Assembly (NCBI RefSeq): GCF_965279055.1
Contig: NZ_OZ257125.1
Coordinates: forward strand, 3,038,001 to 3,102,000
Origin: Hydrocarboniphaga sp965279055
GTDB lineage: Bacteria > Pseudomonadota > Gammaproteobacteria > Nevskiales > Nevskiaceae
DNA length: 64,000 bases
Reading direction: 5' to 3'
In this document: in pieces, positions 26,950-35,760 of the stretch
Layout of the letters: the number at the start of each line of letters is the position of its first letter
How positions within the stretch are numbered: the first letter of the stretch is position 1
The notes under the pieces: generated by a model
Told to the model about the DNA's origin: nothing
What the model saw: the letters and a program-made list of their open reading frames with translations, nothing else
The model's database searches: none
Translations under genes and position numbers: made by a program

Positions 26950-28275
26950 ATGACGCAGACGGTCTACGCGGTATCCGAACTGAGCGAGATGCTGCGCGGC
27001 CTGGTCGAAGACTCGCTGCCGTCGCTGTGGGTCGAGGGCGAAATCAGCAATCTCGCCCGCCCCGCCTCCGGCCACTGGTACTTCACGCTCAAGGACAGCG
27101 GCGCCCAGCTGCGCTGCGTGATGTTCCGCAAATCCAGTTATCTGGTGCGGCCCGTGCCCAAGGACGGCGACCAGGTGCGCGTGCGCGCGCAGCCATCGGT
27201 CTATGTCGCGCGCGGCGACCTGCAGCTGATCTGCGAGGCCATGGAGCCCGCCGGCCAGGGCGCGCTGCTGCTGGCCTACGAAAAGCTGAAAGCGCGGCTA
27301 CAGGCCGAAGGCCTGTTCGACGCCGCGATCAAGCGCCCCATCCCGAAAGTCCCGCGCGGCATCGGCCTGATCACCTCGGGCACCGGCGCCGCGGTGCAGG
27401 ACGTGCTGACCGCACTGGCGCGGCGCTTCCCGCTGGCCACGGTGTATCTGCACCCGGTGCCGGTACAGGGCGCCGAGGCGGCGCCGGCGATCGTGCGCGC
27501 GCTGAAGCGCGTGCCGCAGCTGGCGCCGGAGGTCGACGTGGTCCTGCTGGTGCGCGGCGGTGGCTCGCTGGAAGATCTGTGGGCGTTCAACGAGGAAGCG
27601 GTGGCGCGCGCGATCCGCGCCTGCGCGGTGCCGGTGGTCAGCGGCGTCGGCCACGAGGTGGATTTCACGATCGCGGACTTCGTCGCCGACCTGCGCGCGC
27701 CGACACCGACGGCCGCCGCCGAACTCAGCAGCCCCGACGTCGCCGACTGGCTGCGTCGCACCGCGCAGCTGGCGCAGGCTTTGTCGCGCCTGCAGCAGCA
27801 GTCGCAGGCACAGCGCGCCGAGCGTCTGGCGCGCGCGACGCAAAGGCTGCTGGCGCTGCATCCGGGCCGGCGCCTGCAGGACAGGGCGCAACGCCTGGAT
27901 GAACTGGAACTGCGCCTGGCGCGCGTGCATCAGCAACGGCTGCGTGCTTTGCGCGAACGCCTCACCGCATCGCGCAACCGGCTACTGGCGCAAAGGCCGC
28001 TGAATCGTCTCGCCTCGCTGGAGTCGGATCGCTCGCGGCTGCAAACGCGACTGCAGCAGGCCTTGCAGTTCCGCCTGCGCAATCACGGCGACCGGCTCGA
28101 CCAGATCGAGGCGCTGCTGGCGAGCTTCAATCCGCAGGCGGTGCTGGCGCGCGGTTATGCGATCGCACGCGACGCGCGAGGGCAGATTCTGCTCGACCCG
28201 GCGCAGATCGGCGAAGGTGAGACGGTGGATCTGCAGCTGGCGCGGGGCGAGGTGAAGCTCACGCGGCGCGGCTGA
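26950..28275 (+). CDS. xseA: Exodeoxyribonuclease VII large subunit
   Basis: XseA is the catalytic subunit of exonuclease VII, which degrades single-stranded DNA from both ends together with several XseB copies. The 441-residue protein begins with the OB-fold (SLWVEGEISNLARPASGHWY and YFTLKDSGAQLRCVMF), then the catalytic core with IGLITSGTGAAVQD, LVRGGGSLEDLWAFNEE and SGVGHEVDFTIADFVAD, and ends with a long coiled coil (about 265-400) that binds XseB. xseB is not in the window. The gene is divergent from guaB. Confidence 0.96.
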   Translation: MTQTVYAVSELSEMLRGLVEDSLPSLWVEGEISNLARPASGHWYFTLKDSGAQLRCVMFRKSSYLVRPVPKDGDQVRVRAQPSVYVARGDLQLICEAMEPAGQGALLLAYEKLKARLQAEGLFDAAIKRPIPKVPRGIGLITSGTGAAVQDVLTALARRFPLATVYLHPVPVQGAEAAPAIVRALKRVPQLAPEVDVVLLVRGGGSLEDLWAFNEEAVARAIRACAVPVVSGVGHEVDFTIADFVADLRAPTPTAAAELSSPDVADWLRRTAQLAQALSRLQQQSQAQRAERLARATQRLLALHPGRRLQDRAQRLDELELRLARVHQQRLRALRERLTASRNRLLAQRPLNRLASLESDRSRLQTRLQQALQFRLRNHGDRLDQIEALLASFNPQAVLARGYAIARDARGQILLDPAQIGEGETVDLQLARGEVKLTRRG

Positions 28276-28286
28276 AAAAGGCGGCT

Positions 28287-28312
28287 GTCATTCCCGCGCA
28301 GGCGGGAATGAC
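28287..28312. repeat. Palindromic repeat, ATTCCCGC family
   Basis: GTCATTCCCGCGCAGGCGGG followed by AATGAC is a near-perfect palindrome between the convergent xseA and lipoprotein genes, where it could act as a two-way stop. Confidence 0.8.
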
Positions 28313-28325
28313 AGCTTGCGGGGCC

Positions 28326-29765
28326 TTACGGCGCCGGCGCAGCCAGCGGCGTCAAGGTGAACGTCGTCACCACCGGTGCCAGCGCGGTGCTCGGCTGCAG
28401 CGAGCTGCTCAGCGTCGAGGTCACCGTCAGCGGCTTGGGCTCGGTGAGCTTGGCGCCGGTCGGCGGCAAGGTCGACACGCCCAGGCCCGCGTTCAGGCTG
28501 AGGCTGCCGCTGGCGATCGCGAACAGCGGCGAGGTCGTCGCCGCGGTGGTCGCCGTGGCGGTGGACGGATCGGTGACGCTCCAGGTGACGAAGCGCGTGA
28601 TCGGCTGGGTGCGCGCGCCACCGTCGAAGGTACCGGTCACGGTGAACTGCTGATTGGTGTACTGCTCGCCGCTGCCGTTGTCCGGCGACACCGCGAAAGC
28701 GGTCAAGGTGCCGGCCACCGGCGTGATGCCGATGGCGTTGCTGGTAGCGGTCGAGGCTTCGCCGGCGTCGAGGAAATCGCCGTCGGCGTTGAGATCGCGC
28801 TGGCAGCACTTGGCCGCGACCGTGGCCTCGCTACCGGCGAGCAGCGCGGTGACGAAGTTGGCGGTCGACGAGATGCGCGTCGTCGCCGAGGTATCGGTGG
28901 TGTCCACCGCGTAGCTCGATTGCGTGGTGACGTCCTGCTCCGGGCCGTCGCCGAAATCGACCAAGGTCTTCAGCGCCTCATTGCTTGCGACGACCAGTTC
29001 GCCACCGAAGCCTTCCTCATGCTGCAGCACCAGGCCACCCGCCGGAATCGCCGCCACACGCACCGTCGTCGACAGCACCGTATTGCAGATCGGCAGCGTC
29101 ACGTTGAGCGTCAGCGGGCCGGCCACGGCAAGCGCAGTGACGAAGGGCACACTGCCGCTCAATTCGGCCTTGGCCACGGTGTCGTCCACCGGCGAGAACG
29201 CAACCGTCGGGATCGTCGCCGCGGTGATGTCCTGCAGGATGCCGTCGAGCTTGGCGGTGATGCGAAAGGCCTGCACGGTGTTGACCGCCAGCCGCGGGTC
29301 GTGCGGCTCCATCGTGATCTCGGTCGGGGCGGCGACATTCACCGTGGTGCTGGTGCTCAGGTCCAGGTAGTTCGCGGTGACCGTGGTGCTGCCGGGGCCG
29401 ACCGGGATCAAGGTGCCGCGCACATAGAACGAGCCGTCGACGCCCGGCACCGCGATGTCGCCGTTGCTGACCTTGACGATGCTCGGGTCGGCCGAAGTCC
29501 AGGTCGCGCGATCGGTGAAGCTGCCGACGCTGTTGTTCTTGGAGAACACGCCGTACAGCGTCAGGTTGCTGGAAATGCACTGGTACGAGGTCACGCCGGA
29601 GACGCTGCCCAGCTTCAGGCTGTCGTAGGTCACCGTGGTGTCGGTCGACGAGGCGATCGCCAGCGACTTCAGCGAATTGCCGTCGCCGACGCCGGAGCAG
29701 GCCCCCAGCAACAGGCTGCCCAGGCCGGCAATCAGCGTCAGCGCGCGACGGTTCATCATCGACAT
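28326..29765 (-). CDS. Surface lipoprotein with Ig-like (BIG2-type) repeats
   Basis: A 479-residue protein with a lipoprotein signal (SLLLGAC lipobox), so membrane-anchored. The rest is rich in Thr, Ser, Val and Ala with no long helices and shows repeated beta-sandwich-like segments of 85-100 residues, including TWTSADPSIVKVSNGD and TWSVTDPSTATATT, which match the bacterial Ig-like domain pattern (strand-WxSSDPxxAxV). A Cys pair in AAKCCQRDLNADGD sits in a D-rich loop that resembles a calcium-binding site. It is likely an adhesin or structural surface protein. It is flanked by aspS upstream and converges on xseA. Confidence 0.75.
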   Translation of the reverse strand: MSMMNRRALTLIAGLGSLLLGACSGVGDGNSLKSLAIASSTDTTVTYDSLKLGSVSGVTSYQCISSNLTLYGVFSKNNSVGSFTDRATWTSADPSIVKVSNGDIAVPGVDGSFYVRGTLIPVGPGSTTVTANYLDLSTSTTVNVAAPTEITMEPHDPRLAVNTVQAFRITAKLDGILQDITAATIPTVAFSPVDDTVAKAELSGSVPFVTALAVAGPLTLNVTLPICNTVLSTTVRVAAIPAGGLVLQHEEGFGGELVVASNEALKTLVDFGDGPEQDVTTQSSYAVDTTDTSATTRISSTANFVTALLAGSEATVAAKCCQRDLNADGDFLDAGEASTATSNAIGITPVAGTLTAFAVSPDNGSGEQYTNQQFTVTGTFDGGARTQPITRFVTWSVTDPSTATATTAATTSPLFAIASGSLSLNAGLGVSTLPPTGAKLTEPKPLTVTSTLSSSLQPSTALAPVVTTFTLTPLAAPAP

Positions 29766-29819
29766 TGTGGCTTTCTCTTCCCTATTTGGCGCCCGCGGCG
29801 TTGTCCGCGGGGCGATTGC

Positions 29820-31604
29820 TTAGACGGGCGTGGTGCCCTTGGGCTGGACAGTCGAACGGATCGACAGTTCACGCATCTGGCGTGCATCGACCCCGCCAGG
29901 TGCCTTGGTCATCGGATCGTGCGCGGTCTGGGTCTTCGGGAACGCGATCACTTCGCGGATCGAACTGGCGCCGGTCATCAGCATCACCAGGCGATCCAGG
30001 CCGAGCGCGATGCCGCCATGCGGCGGCGCGCCGAAGCTCAGCGCTTCGAGCAGGAAGCCGAACTTCTCCTGCTGCTCTTCCTCGCTGATGCCGAGCAGGC
30101 CGAACACCGCCTGCTGGATGTCGGCGCGGTGGATACGCACGCTGCCGCCGCCGATCTCGATGCCATTGAGCACGATGTCGTAGCCCTGGCTCAGGATCGT
30201 GCCCGGGTTGGCGCGGATCTCGTCGGCGTCGAACTGCTTGGGCGCCGTGAACGGATGATGCAGCGACACCCAGCGGCCGTCGTCGGCCTCGAACATCGGC
30301 CAGTCCACCACCCACAGCGCGGCCCAGCCGGCCTTGGTGATGCCGAGATCGTTGCCGACCTTCAGGCGCAGCGCGCCGAGCGCGTCGCAGACGACTTTGA
30401 ACTTGTCGGCACCGAAGAACAGGATGTCGCCGTCGACCGCGCCGGTGCGCTCCAGGATGCCGGCCAACGCCGCGTCCGAAAGATTCTTGACGATCGGCGA
30501 CTGCAGGCCATCGCGGCCCTTGGCCTTGTCGTTGACCTTGATCCAGGCCAGGCCGCGTGCGCCGTACTGCGCGACGAACTGCGTGTAGCCGTCGATCTGG
30601 CCGCGGCTGAGCTTCTCGCCGCCGCCGGGCACGCACAGCACCGCGACGCGGCAGCCCGGGTCTTTCGCCGGGTTGGCGAACACCTTGAAGTCGGAGTCCG
30701 CGACCAGGTCCTTGATCTCGATCAGCTCGAGCGGGTTGCGCAGGTCGGGCTTGTCGCTGCCGAAACGGCCCATCGCGTCGGCGTAGCTCATGTGCGGCAG
30801 CTTGCCGAGATCCACATCCATGATCTCGCGGAACAGGTCGACGAACATGCCCTCGATCAGGGCCATGATCTCGAACATGCTCATGAAGCTGGTTTCGACG
30901 TCGAGCTGGGTGAATTCGGGCTGGCGGTCGGCGCGCAGGTCCTCGTCGCGGAAGCAGCGCGCGATCTGGTAGTAGCGGTCCAGGCCCGAGACCATCAGCA
31001 ACTGCTTGAACAGCTGCGGCGACTGCGGCAGCGCAAAGAAGCTACCCGGGTGGGTGCGCGACGGCACCAGGTAATCGCGCGCGCCCTCCGGCGTGGCGCG
31101 GGTCAGGATCGGCGTCTCGACGTCGATGAAGCCCTGGGCGTCCATGAAGTTGCGGATGCGGCGGATCACGTCGTGGCGCAGGCGCAGGTTCTTCTGCATC
31201 GCCGGGCGGCGCAGGTCGATGTAGCGATAAGTCAGGCGCGTGTCTTCGCCAACACTGTCGTCGTCGATCTGGAACGGCGGCGTCTCCGAGCGGTTCAGCA
31301 GCTCGATGTCCTTGCCCAGCAGCTCGACCTTGCCGCTGGCCAGGTTGGCGTTCTCGGTGCCGCTCGGGCGCGGCCGCACGCGGCCGGTGATCTTGACCAC
31401 GAACTCGGAGCGCAGGCGGTCCGCGCTGGCAAAAGCCTCGGCCGTATCCGGGTCGAACACACACTGCAGGATGCCTTCGCGATCGCGCAGATCGATGAAG
31501 ATCACGCCGCCGTGGTCGCGGCGGCGATGAACCCAGCCGCAGACCGTAACGGTTTCGCCAGTCAGGGCTTCGGTGACCTGACCGCAGTAATGGGAACGCA
31601 TCAT
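29820..31604 (-). CDS. aspS: Aspartyl-tRNA synthetase
   Basis: This class II enzyme charges tRNA with aspartate. The 594-residue bacterial-type protein has the N-terminal OB-fold anticodon-binding domain (VCGWVHRRRDHGGVIF), class II motif 1, motif 2 (RYYQIARCFRDEDLRADRQPE, in part) and motif 3 (GIALGLDRLVMLM), with the GAD insertion domain at about 300-410. His31 is the residue associated with nondiscriminating AspRS enzymes that also charge tRNA-Asn in bacteria lacking AsnRS; this is weak evidence alone. It lies downstream of fmdB in the same direction, separated by a REP element. Confidence 0.97.
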   Translation of the reverse strand: MMRSHYCGQVTEALTGETVTVCGWVHRRRDHGGVIFIDLRDREGILQCVFDPDTAEAFASADRLRSEFVVKITGRVRPRPSGTENANLASGKVELLGKDIELLNRSETPPFQIDDDSVGEDTRLTYRYIDLRRPAMQKNLRLRHDVIRRIRNFMDAQGFIDVETPILTRATPEGARDYLVPSRTHPGSFFALPQSPQLFKQLLMVSGLDRYYQIARCFRDEDLRADRQPEFTQLDVETSFMSMFEIMALIEGMFVDLFREIMDVDLGKLPHMSYADAMGRFGSDKPDLRNPLELIEIKDLVADSDFKVFANPAKDPGCRVAVLCVPGGGEKLSRGQIDGYTQFVAQYGARGLAWIKVNDKAKGRDGLQSPIVKNLSDAALAGILERTGAVDGDILFFGADKFKVVCDALGALRLKVGNDLGITKAGWAALWVVDWPMFEADDGRWVSLHHPFTAPKQFDADEIRANPGTILSQGYDIVLNGIEIGGGSVRIHRADIQQAVFGLLGISEEEQQEKFGFLLEALSFGAPPHGGIALGLDRLVMLMTGASSIREVIAFPKTQTAHDPMTKAPGGVDARQMRELSIRSTVQPKGTTPV

Positions 31605-31705
31605 TTAGTCAGTATTGGTTTCAGACGGGGGCGCCGCGAGGCGGGCATTGTACGCAGCTGGCCGCTCGCGGTCGAAATGCGACTGTAACGGTGGATGTCG
31701 TCAGC

Positions 31706-31775
31706 CTGTAGGAGCGGACCCTGTCCGCGACTGCGGCTTCGACGGCCCAGTCGCGGACAGGGTCCGCTCCTACAG
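31706..31775. repeat. REP-like palindrome, TGTAGGAGCGG family
   Basis: Two perfect inverted arms of 28 bases (31706-31733 and 31748-31775), beginning CTGTAGGAGCGGACCC, enclose a 14-base loop. It shares its outer stem with 22407-22474 but has compensated changes in the inner stem, which argues that hairpin formation is selected. Confidence 0.85.
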
Positions 31776-31799
31776 GTGCAGACGTAACGAAGGCCGCTT

Positions 31800-32168
31800 T
31801 CAGCTGCTGGAGCTGCTCGGCGCCGGCGTGCTCGGTTTGGCCGGGGCCGAGTCGGTCTTGGCGGCCGGAGCGGCCTCGGTTTTGGCCGCCGGCTTGGCAT
31901 CCGCAGCCGGCTTGCTGTCACCCCCGCTGGCGACACCGGCGACCGGCGCGACCGCGCCGGCATCACCGGCCAGGTTCTTCTTGCCGTCGGACTTGAAGTC
32001 GGTTTCGTACCAGCCGCCGCCCTTGAGGCGGAAGGCGGCGGCCGAAATCTGCTTGGTCAACGCCGGCTTGCCGCAGACCGGGCAGATGGTCGCCGCCGGG
32101 TCGGACATGCGGTGGTTGATTTCGGACAGGGTTTCGCAGGCGGTGCAGAAGTATTCGTAAATCGGCAT
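31800..32168 (-). CDS. FmdB-family zinc-ribbon protein
   Basis: A 122-residue protein starting MPIYEYFCTACETLSE with a second pair in CPVCGKPALTKQIS, giving the C-x2-C...C-x2-C zinc ribbon of the FmdB (putative regulatory protein) family. The segment AAFRLKGGGWYETDFK is the usual end of the domain. After it comes a 50-residue tail of Ala, Pro, Lys and Ser, disordered and variable. FmdB-like genes often precede aspS in gammaproteobacteria, as here. Molecular function is unknown. Confidence 0.9.
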   Translation of the reverse strand: MPIYEYFCTACETLSEINHRMSDPAATICPVCGKPALTKQISAAAFRLKGGGWYETDFKSDGKKNLAGDAGAVAPVAGVASGGDSKPAADAKPAAKTEAAPAAKTDSAPAKPSTPAPSSSSS

Positions 32169-32264
32169 AGCTAAGAATCTCGAGAAGGCGTCCGCGACAG
32201 CGCAGCAGTCGGGGCTAGGCCGGTATTTTCAAGGCCAGACCGCGATAGGTCCAGTAGAGACCAT

Positions 32265-32288
32265 CCCCTCTCCCACAAGGGGAGAGGG
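32265..32288. repeat. Single hairpin, CTCTCCC family
   Basis: CCCCTCTCCC and GGGGAGAGGG-type arms around ACAA form one hairpin between fmdB and the threonine ammonia-lyase gene. It is a one-hairpin version of the units at 5337 and 37691. Confidence 0.6.
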
Positions 32289-32296
32289 ATTTGTTT

Positions 32297-33562
32297 CTAG
32301 TCGAACTCCATGCCGCCGACGCCGCGCCGCACGACGAACCCGGCCTTCTGCAGCTCGGCGATGATCTGGTCGGCGTGGCCCTCATCCTGGACCTCGATCA
32401 GCAGCTCCAGGCTGGCGTTCTTGGCGTGGGTGCTGGCGTGCAGGCGCTCGTGGTGAACCTGGACGATGTTGCCGCCGCTCTCGCCGACGCTGCCGGCGAC
32501 GCGCGCCAGGAAACCCGGCCGGTCCTCGATGTCGATGGTCAGGCTGACCAGCCGCGACTCGTGCACCAGCTGGCGCAGCAGCACCGAGGCCAGCAGGCGC
32601 GAGTCGATGTTGCCGCCGCAGATCACCAGGCCGACCTTGCGGCCCGCGAAGCGCGCCGGATCGCTCAGCAGCGCGGCCAGGCCGGTGGCGCCGGCGCCTT
32701 CGGCGATGACTTTCTCGATCGTCGCCAGCAGGCCGACGGCGCGCTCGATCGGCGCCTCGTCGACGCGCATCAGCTCGGCGACGTGCTCGCGGATGATCTC
32801 GATGGTCAGCTTGCCGATGTTGCGGACGGCGATGCCCTCGGCGATCGTCTGACCGCCCTTGACCAGATTCAGGTCGCCCTGCAGTGCGGCGTAGGCCGAG
32901 GGATAGCCGGCGGATTCGACACCGACCACGCGCAGATCCGGCTTGATGCCATGCGCGGCGATCGCCATGCCCGAAATCAGGCCGCCGCCACCGATCGGGA
33001 TCACCAGCGTATCCAGCTCGGGCACCGCGGCCAGCATTTCCAGCGCGATGGTGCCCTGGCCGGCGATGATCCTGGCGTCGTCGTAGGGATGCACCAGGGT
33101 CATGCCGCGCTTGCCGATCAGCTCGCTTTCGAGAAACGCCTGCGACTCGGCCAGCGTCTCGCCGTGCAGGATCACTTCGCCGCCGAGTTCGCGCGTGTTC
33201 TTGACCTTGGTGAACGGCGTGTTCTTCGGCATCACGATCACGCTTTTGATGCCCAGCCGGGTAGCGTGGTAGGCCACGCCCTGCGCGTGATTGCCGGCCG
33301 ACATCGCCGCGACACCGGCGGCGGCTTCGGCCGGCGTCAGGCTGGCGATCTTGTTCAGCGCGCCGCGCTCCTTGAACGAGGCCGTGAACTGGAAGTTCTC
33401 GAACTTGAGCCAGACGTCGGCACCGGTGATGCGCGACAGCACCCGCGAATGCCGGCACGGCGTGTTGATCACCTGGCCACGCAGCACGTCGGCGGCCGCG
33501 AGCACGTCGTCGTAGCTGACGACGGCATCCGTAAAAGTCTTGTTGGAAACGCTGTTGCTCAT
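32297..33562 (-). CDS. ilvA: Threonine ammonia-lyase (medium form, with ACT domain)
   Basis: This PLP enzyme deaminates threonine to 2-oxobutanoate, the entry to isoleucine synthesis. The PLP Lys is Lys64 in ASFKERGALNK, the phosphate-binding loop is IPIGGGGLISG, and AMSAGNHAQGVAYHA is the family signature. Residues from about 335 form an ACT domain (SLTIDIEDRPGFLARVAG), making it the 421-residue one-ACT form rather than the long two-ACT-like IlvA or the short TdcB. Its ATG overlaps the stop of the upstream DUF4124 gene (ATGA), so translation is coupled. The long in-frame extension upstream belongs to the other gene in another frame. Confidence 0.92.
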   Translation of the reverse strand: MSNSVSNKTFTDAVVSYDDVLAAADVLRGQVINTPCRHSRVLSRITGADVWLKFENFQFTASFKERGALNKIASLTPAEAAAGVAAMSAGNHAQGVAYHATRLGIKSVIVMPKNTPFTKVKNTRELGGEVILHGETLAESQAFLESELIGKRGMTLVHPYDDARIIAGQGTIALEMLAAVPELDTLVIPIGGGGLISGMAIAAHGIKPDLRVVGVESAGYPSAYAALQGDLNLVKGGQTIAEGIAVRNIGKLTIEIIREHVAELMRVDEAPIERAVGLLATIEKVIAEGAGATGLAALLSDPARFAGRKVGLVICGGNIDSRLLASVLLRQLVHESRLVSLTIDIEDRPGFLARVAGSVGESGGNIVQVHHERLHASTHAKNASLELLIEVQDEGHADQIIAELQKAGFVVRRGVGGMEFD

Positions 33563-34155
33563 CGAGCCCGATTCTTCCCGTCGCCCGCGCCTTTGCGGGC
33601 CTTGCTGTTGTGAGCGGCGCTGCTGGCGCTGCCGCCGGCGACCTTGCCGTCCGTGAATGTGACCGTGCGCGTGCCTGCAGGCCCGCCACGGCCGGCACGA
33701 TAGACCCAACGCTCGCGCGATGCATTCTGGTCGATCTGAAGCTGCACGTCGCTGGGCTCGCCCCAGACCTGGCGCACCTGGCTCTGACTCATGCCGGCGA
33801 CGACCCGGCCCTCGGCCAGCGCGGCGCGGATGCGCTGCTCGTCGAGCCTGTCGCGCTCGTGCCCGGCCAGCCACTGGCTGTCGGCGCGGATGCGCTCGCG
33901 GCGCTCGCGCGCAAGGCGCTCATCGTAGTCCTTTGCCAGATCGCTGCCGCCGGTCGCCTCGATGCTCAGCGGCTCGGCCACCTCAATCGGCTGGGCCTGC
34001 GCGTCGCAAGGGGTATCGGTAAAAGTGAGCTTGCCATCCTGCTCGCAGCGGAACACCTCGGCCCGCAGCGGCGCACTTGCCGCCGCCAGAATCAGCCCCC
34101 AAAGCAGACCCGGATACCTCAGCTGGCGCCTGAGCCGCCTTAACCTGTGGTTCAT
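33559..34155 (-). CDS. DUF4124-domain periplasmic protein
   Basis: A 198-residue protein with an N-terminal signal/anchor (LLWGLILAAASAPLRA) followed by the DUF4124 pattern EVFRCEQDGKLTFTDTPCD, two Cys and a beta hairpin. The middle is charged and helical (about 70-110). A second segment, GMSQSQVRQVWGEPSDVQ, resembles the turn of SmpA/BamE-like lipoproteins and is followed by ERWVYR strands. The C-terminal 30 residues are basic and low in complexity. It precedes ilvA with a four-base overlap. The function is unknown; envelope location is likely. Confidence 0.75.
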   Translation of the reverse strand: MNHRLRRLRRQLRYPGLLWGLILAAASAPLRAEVFRCEQDGKLTFTDTPCDAQAQPIEVAEPLSIEATGGSDLAKDYDERLARERRERIRADSQWLAGHERDRLDEQRIRAALAEGRVVAGMSQSQVRQVWGEPSDVQLQIDQNASRERWVYRAGRGGPAGTRTVTFTDGKVAGGSASSAAHNSKARKGAGDGKNRAR

Positions 34156-34251
34156 CCCTGCCCCCGGTAAACACCCAGGCCGGATTATGCTCAGGAGGCT
34201 TTCATCCAACCGTAATACAATGCGCAATACTTTTGAGGTAACGCACCATCC

Positions 34252-35025
34252 ATGAAGGCCATCGTTCTTAGTGCCGGCCAGGGCAGCCGCTTGCTGCCGC
34301 TGACCACCAGCAAACCCAAATGCCTGGTGGAATTCGCCGGCCGCAGCCTGCTCGAATGGCAGCTGGAGGCGCTGAACTGCGCCGGTGTCACCGAGGTGGT
34401 GGTCGTCACCGGCTTCGGCGCCGATCAGGTCGAGGCGATGCTCGCCGAGCGCGCGCCGCTGGGCCTGAAAGTGCGCACGATCTACAACCCGTTCTACAAG
34501 CTGGCCGACAACCTCGCCACCTGCTGGCTGGTGCGCCACGAAATGCAGGGGCCGTTCCTGATCCTGAACGGCGACACGCTGATCGAGCCGGCCATCGCGC
34601 GCCGCCTGCTGGAGGCGCCGCCGGCACCGATCACGGTCACCGTGGACCGCAAGCCGCACTACGATTCCGACGACATGAAGGTTCGCACCCAGGGCGCGCA
34701 GCTGACCGCGATCGGCAAGACGCTGACCGACGACATCGACGGCGAATCCATCGGCTTTCTGCGCTTCTCGCGCGAAGGCGCGATGCGCTTCGTCGAGCAG
34801 ATCGACCGCGTGATGCATACGCCCGAGGGCGTCAAGCTGTGGTACCTGTCGGCGATCAACGGCCTGGCGCAGAACGGCGTCAACATCCAGGTGGCGTCGA
34901 TCGAAGGCCTGCAGTGGGGCGAAGTCGACTTTCATCCCGACGTCGCCCGCGCACGCGCGATGACGGCGTCATGGGCCGCGCGCTGGCTGCCGCAGGGCGA
35001 GATCAAGCCGGCCGCTTCGGGCTAA
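34252..35025 (+). CDS. Sugar/alcohol-phosphate nucleotidyltransferase (LicC/IPCT-like)
   Basis: A 257-residue enzyme of the NTP-transferase fold. The nucleotide-binding signature is SAGQGSRLLPLT with KPKCLVEF, the metal Asp is in ILNGDTLIE and a second Asp lies in GEVDFHPD. NPFYKLADNLATCWLV resembles the NPFY..SN region of CTP:phosphocholine and inositol-1-phosphate cytidylyltransferases, so it may activate an alcohol phosphate as CDP-alcohol. The gene for a ceramide-type hydroxylase follows after five bases, so the two are probably co-transcribed. It could supply the donor for the CDP-alcohol phosphotransferase encoded 7 kb downstream. The substrate is inference. Confidence 0.8.
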   Translation: MKAIVLSAGQGSRLLPLTTSKPKCLVEFAGRSLLEWQLEALNCAGVTEVVVVTGFGADQVEAMLAERAPLGLKVRTIYNPFYKLADNLATCWLVRHEMQGPFLILNGDTLIEPAIARRLLEAPPAPITVTVDRKPHYDSDDMKVRTQGAQLTAIGKTLTDDIDGESIGFLRFSREGAMRFVEQIDRVMHTPEGVKLWYLSAINGLAQNGVNIQVASIEGLQWGEVDFHPDVARARAMTASWAARWLPQGEIKPAASG

Positions 35026-35030
35026 AGGCC

Positions 35031-35675
35031 ATGAGCAGCAACCAGGCCCCGCCGCGCCATTACGTGTCGAACACGACGGAATCGATCCAGCTGTTCCGAT
35101 GGCCGTGGCTGGAGGCACTGTCCAAGGTCTACTGGTGGGTGCCGCTGCTGGTCTACGTGCCACTGATCGTGGCGCTGACCGTGCTGACCACGCAAGGCGG
35201 GCTCGGCGTACTGGAACTGGCCGGATGGATCGCCGCCGGCCTCCTCGTCTGGAGCCTGACCGAATACCTGCTGCACCGCTTCGTGTTCCATTACCACCCG
35301 CGCAGCGACTGGGGCAAACGCCTGCATTTCCTGATGCATGGCGTGCATCACGACTATCCCAGCGACGCGATGCGCCTGGTGATGCCGCCCTCGGTCAGCG
35401 TGCCGCTGGCGATGCTGTTCTACGCGCTGTTCGTCTGGATTCTGCAGCCGCTGTGGGCCGAGGCGCTGATGGCCGGCTTCGCCATCGGCTATCTGATCTA
35501 CGACCTGTCGCACTACGCGCTGCATCACGCGCAGTTCCGCAACGACAGCTGGCTGTATCGGCTCAAGCGCCACCACATGCGCCACCACTACGCCGACCCG
35601 AGCCGCGGCTTCGGCGTCAGCTCGCCGCTGTGGGATCACGTGTTCGGCAGCGCGGAGCGGCGGCGAAGCCGCTAG
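35031..35675 (+). CDS. Fatty-acid 2-hydroxylase-like di-iron membrane hydroxylase
   Basis: A 214-residue membrane protein with four hydrophobic segments and the full His-box set of the fatty acid hydroxylase superfamily: LLHRFVFHYH, LMHGVHHDYPSDAMRLVMPP, LSHYALHHA and RHHMRHHYADPSRGFG. The HGVHHDYP...RLVMPP box closely matches eukaryotic FA2H/Scs7, which 2-hydroxylate the N-acyl chain of ceramide, rather than sterol desaturases or carotenoid hydroxylases. Its presence in the same region as serine palmitoyltransferase supports action on ceramide. It is predicted in the inner membrane and O2-dependent. Start ATG 35031 follows the previous stop by five bases. Confidence 0.85.
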   Translation: MSSNQAPPRHYVSNTTESIQLFRWPWLEALSKVYWWVPLLVYVPLIVALTVLTTQGGLGVLELAGWIAAGLLVWSLTEYLLHRFVFHYHPRSDWGKRLHFLMHGVHHDYPSDAMRLVMPPSVSVPLAMLFYALFVWILQPLWAEALMAGFAIGYLIYDLSHYALHHAQFRNDSWLYRLKRHHMRHHYADPSRGFGVSSPLWDHVFGSAERRRSR

Positions 35676-35677
35676 TC

Positions 35678-35758
35678 GTCATTCCCGCGCAGGCGGGAAT
35701 CCAGTAGCGGAAAGCACTGCGCGTGATGTCCCTGGATTCCCGCCTGCGCGGGAATGAC
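35678..35758. repeat. Paired palindromic repeats, ATTCCCGC family (BIME-like)
   Basis: Two copies in opposite orientation (35678-35704 and 35732-35758) each form a hairpin, and together they form a longer inverted repeat. They separate the convergent hydroxylase and nucleotidyltransferase genes. Confidence 0.82.
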
Positions 35759-35760
35759 AG

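Noticed and set aside
28308..31688. Very long plus-strand open frame of over 1100 codons
   Set aside because: It runs antisense through the lipoprotein gene and aspS and has the Arg/His/Gln-rich composition typical of GC-rich shadow frames.
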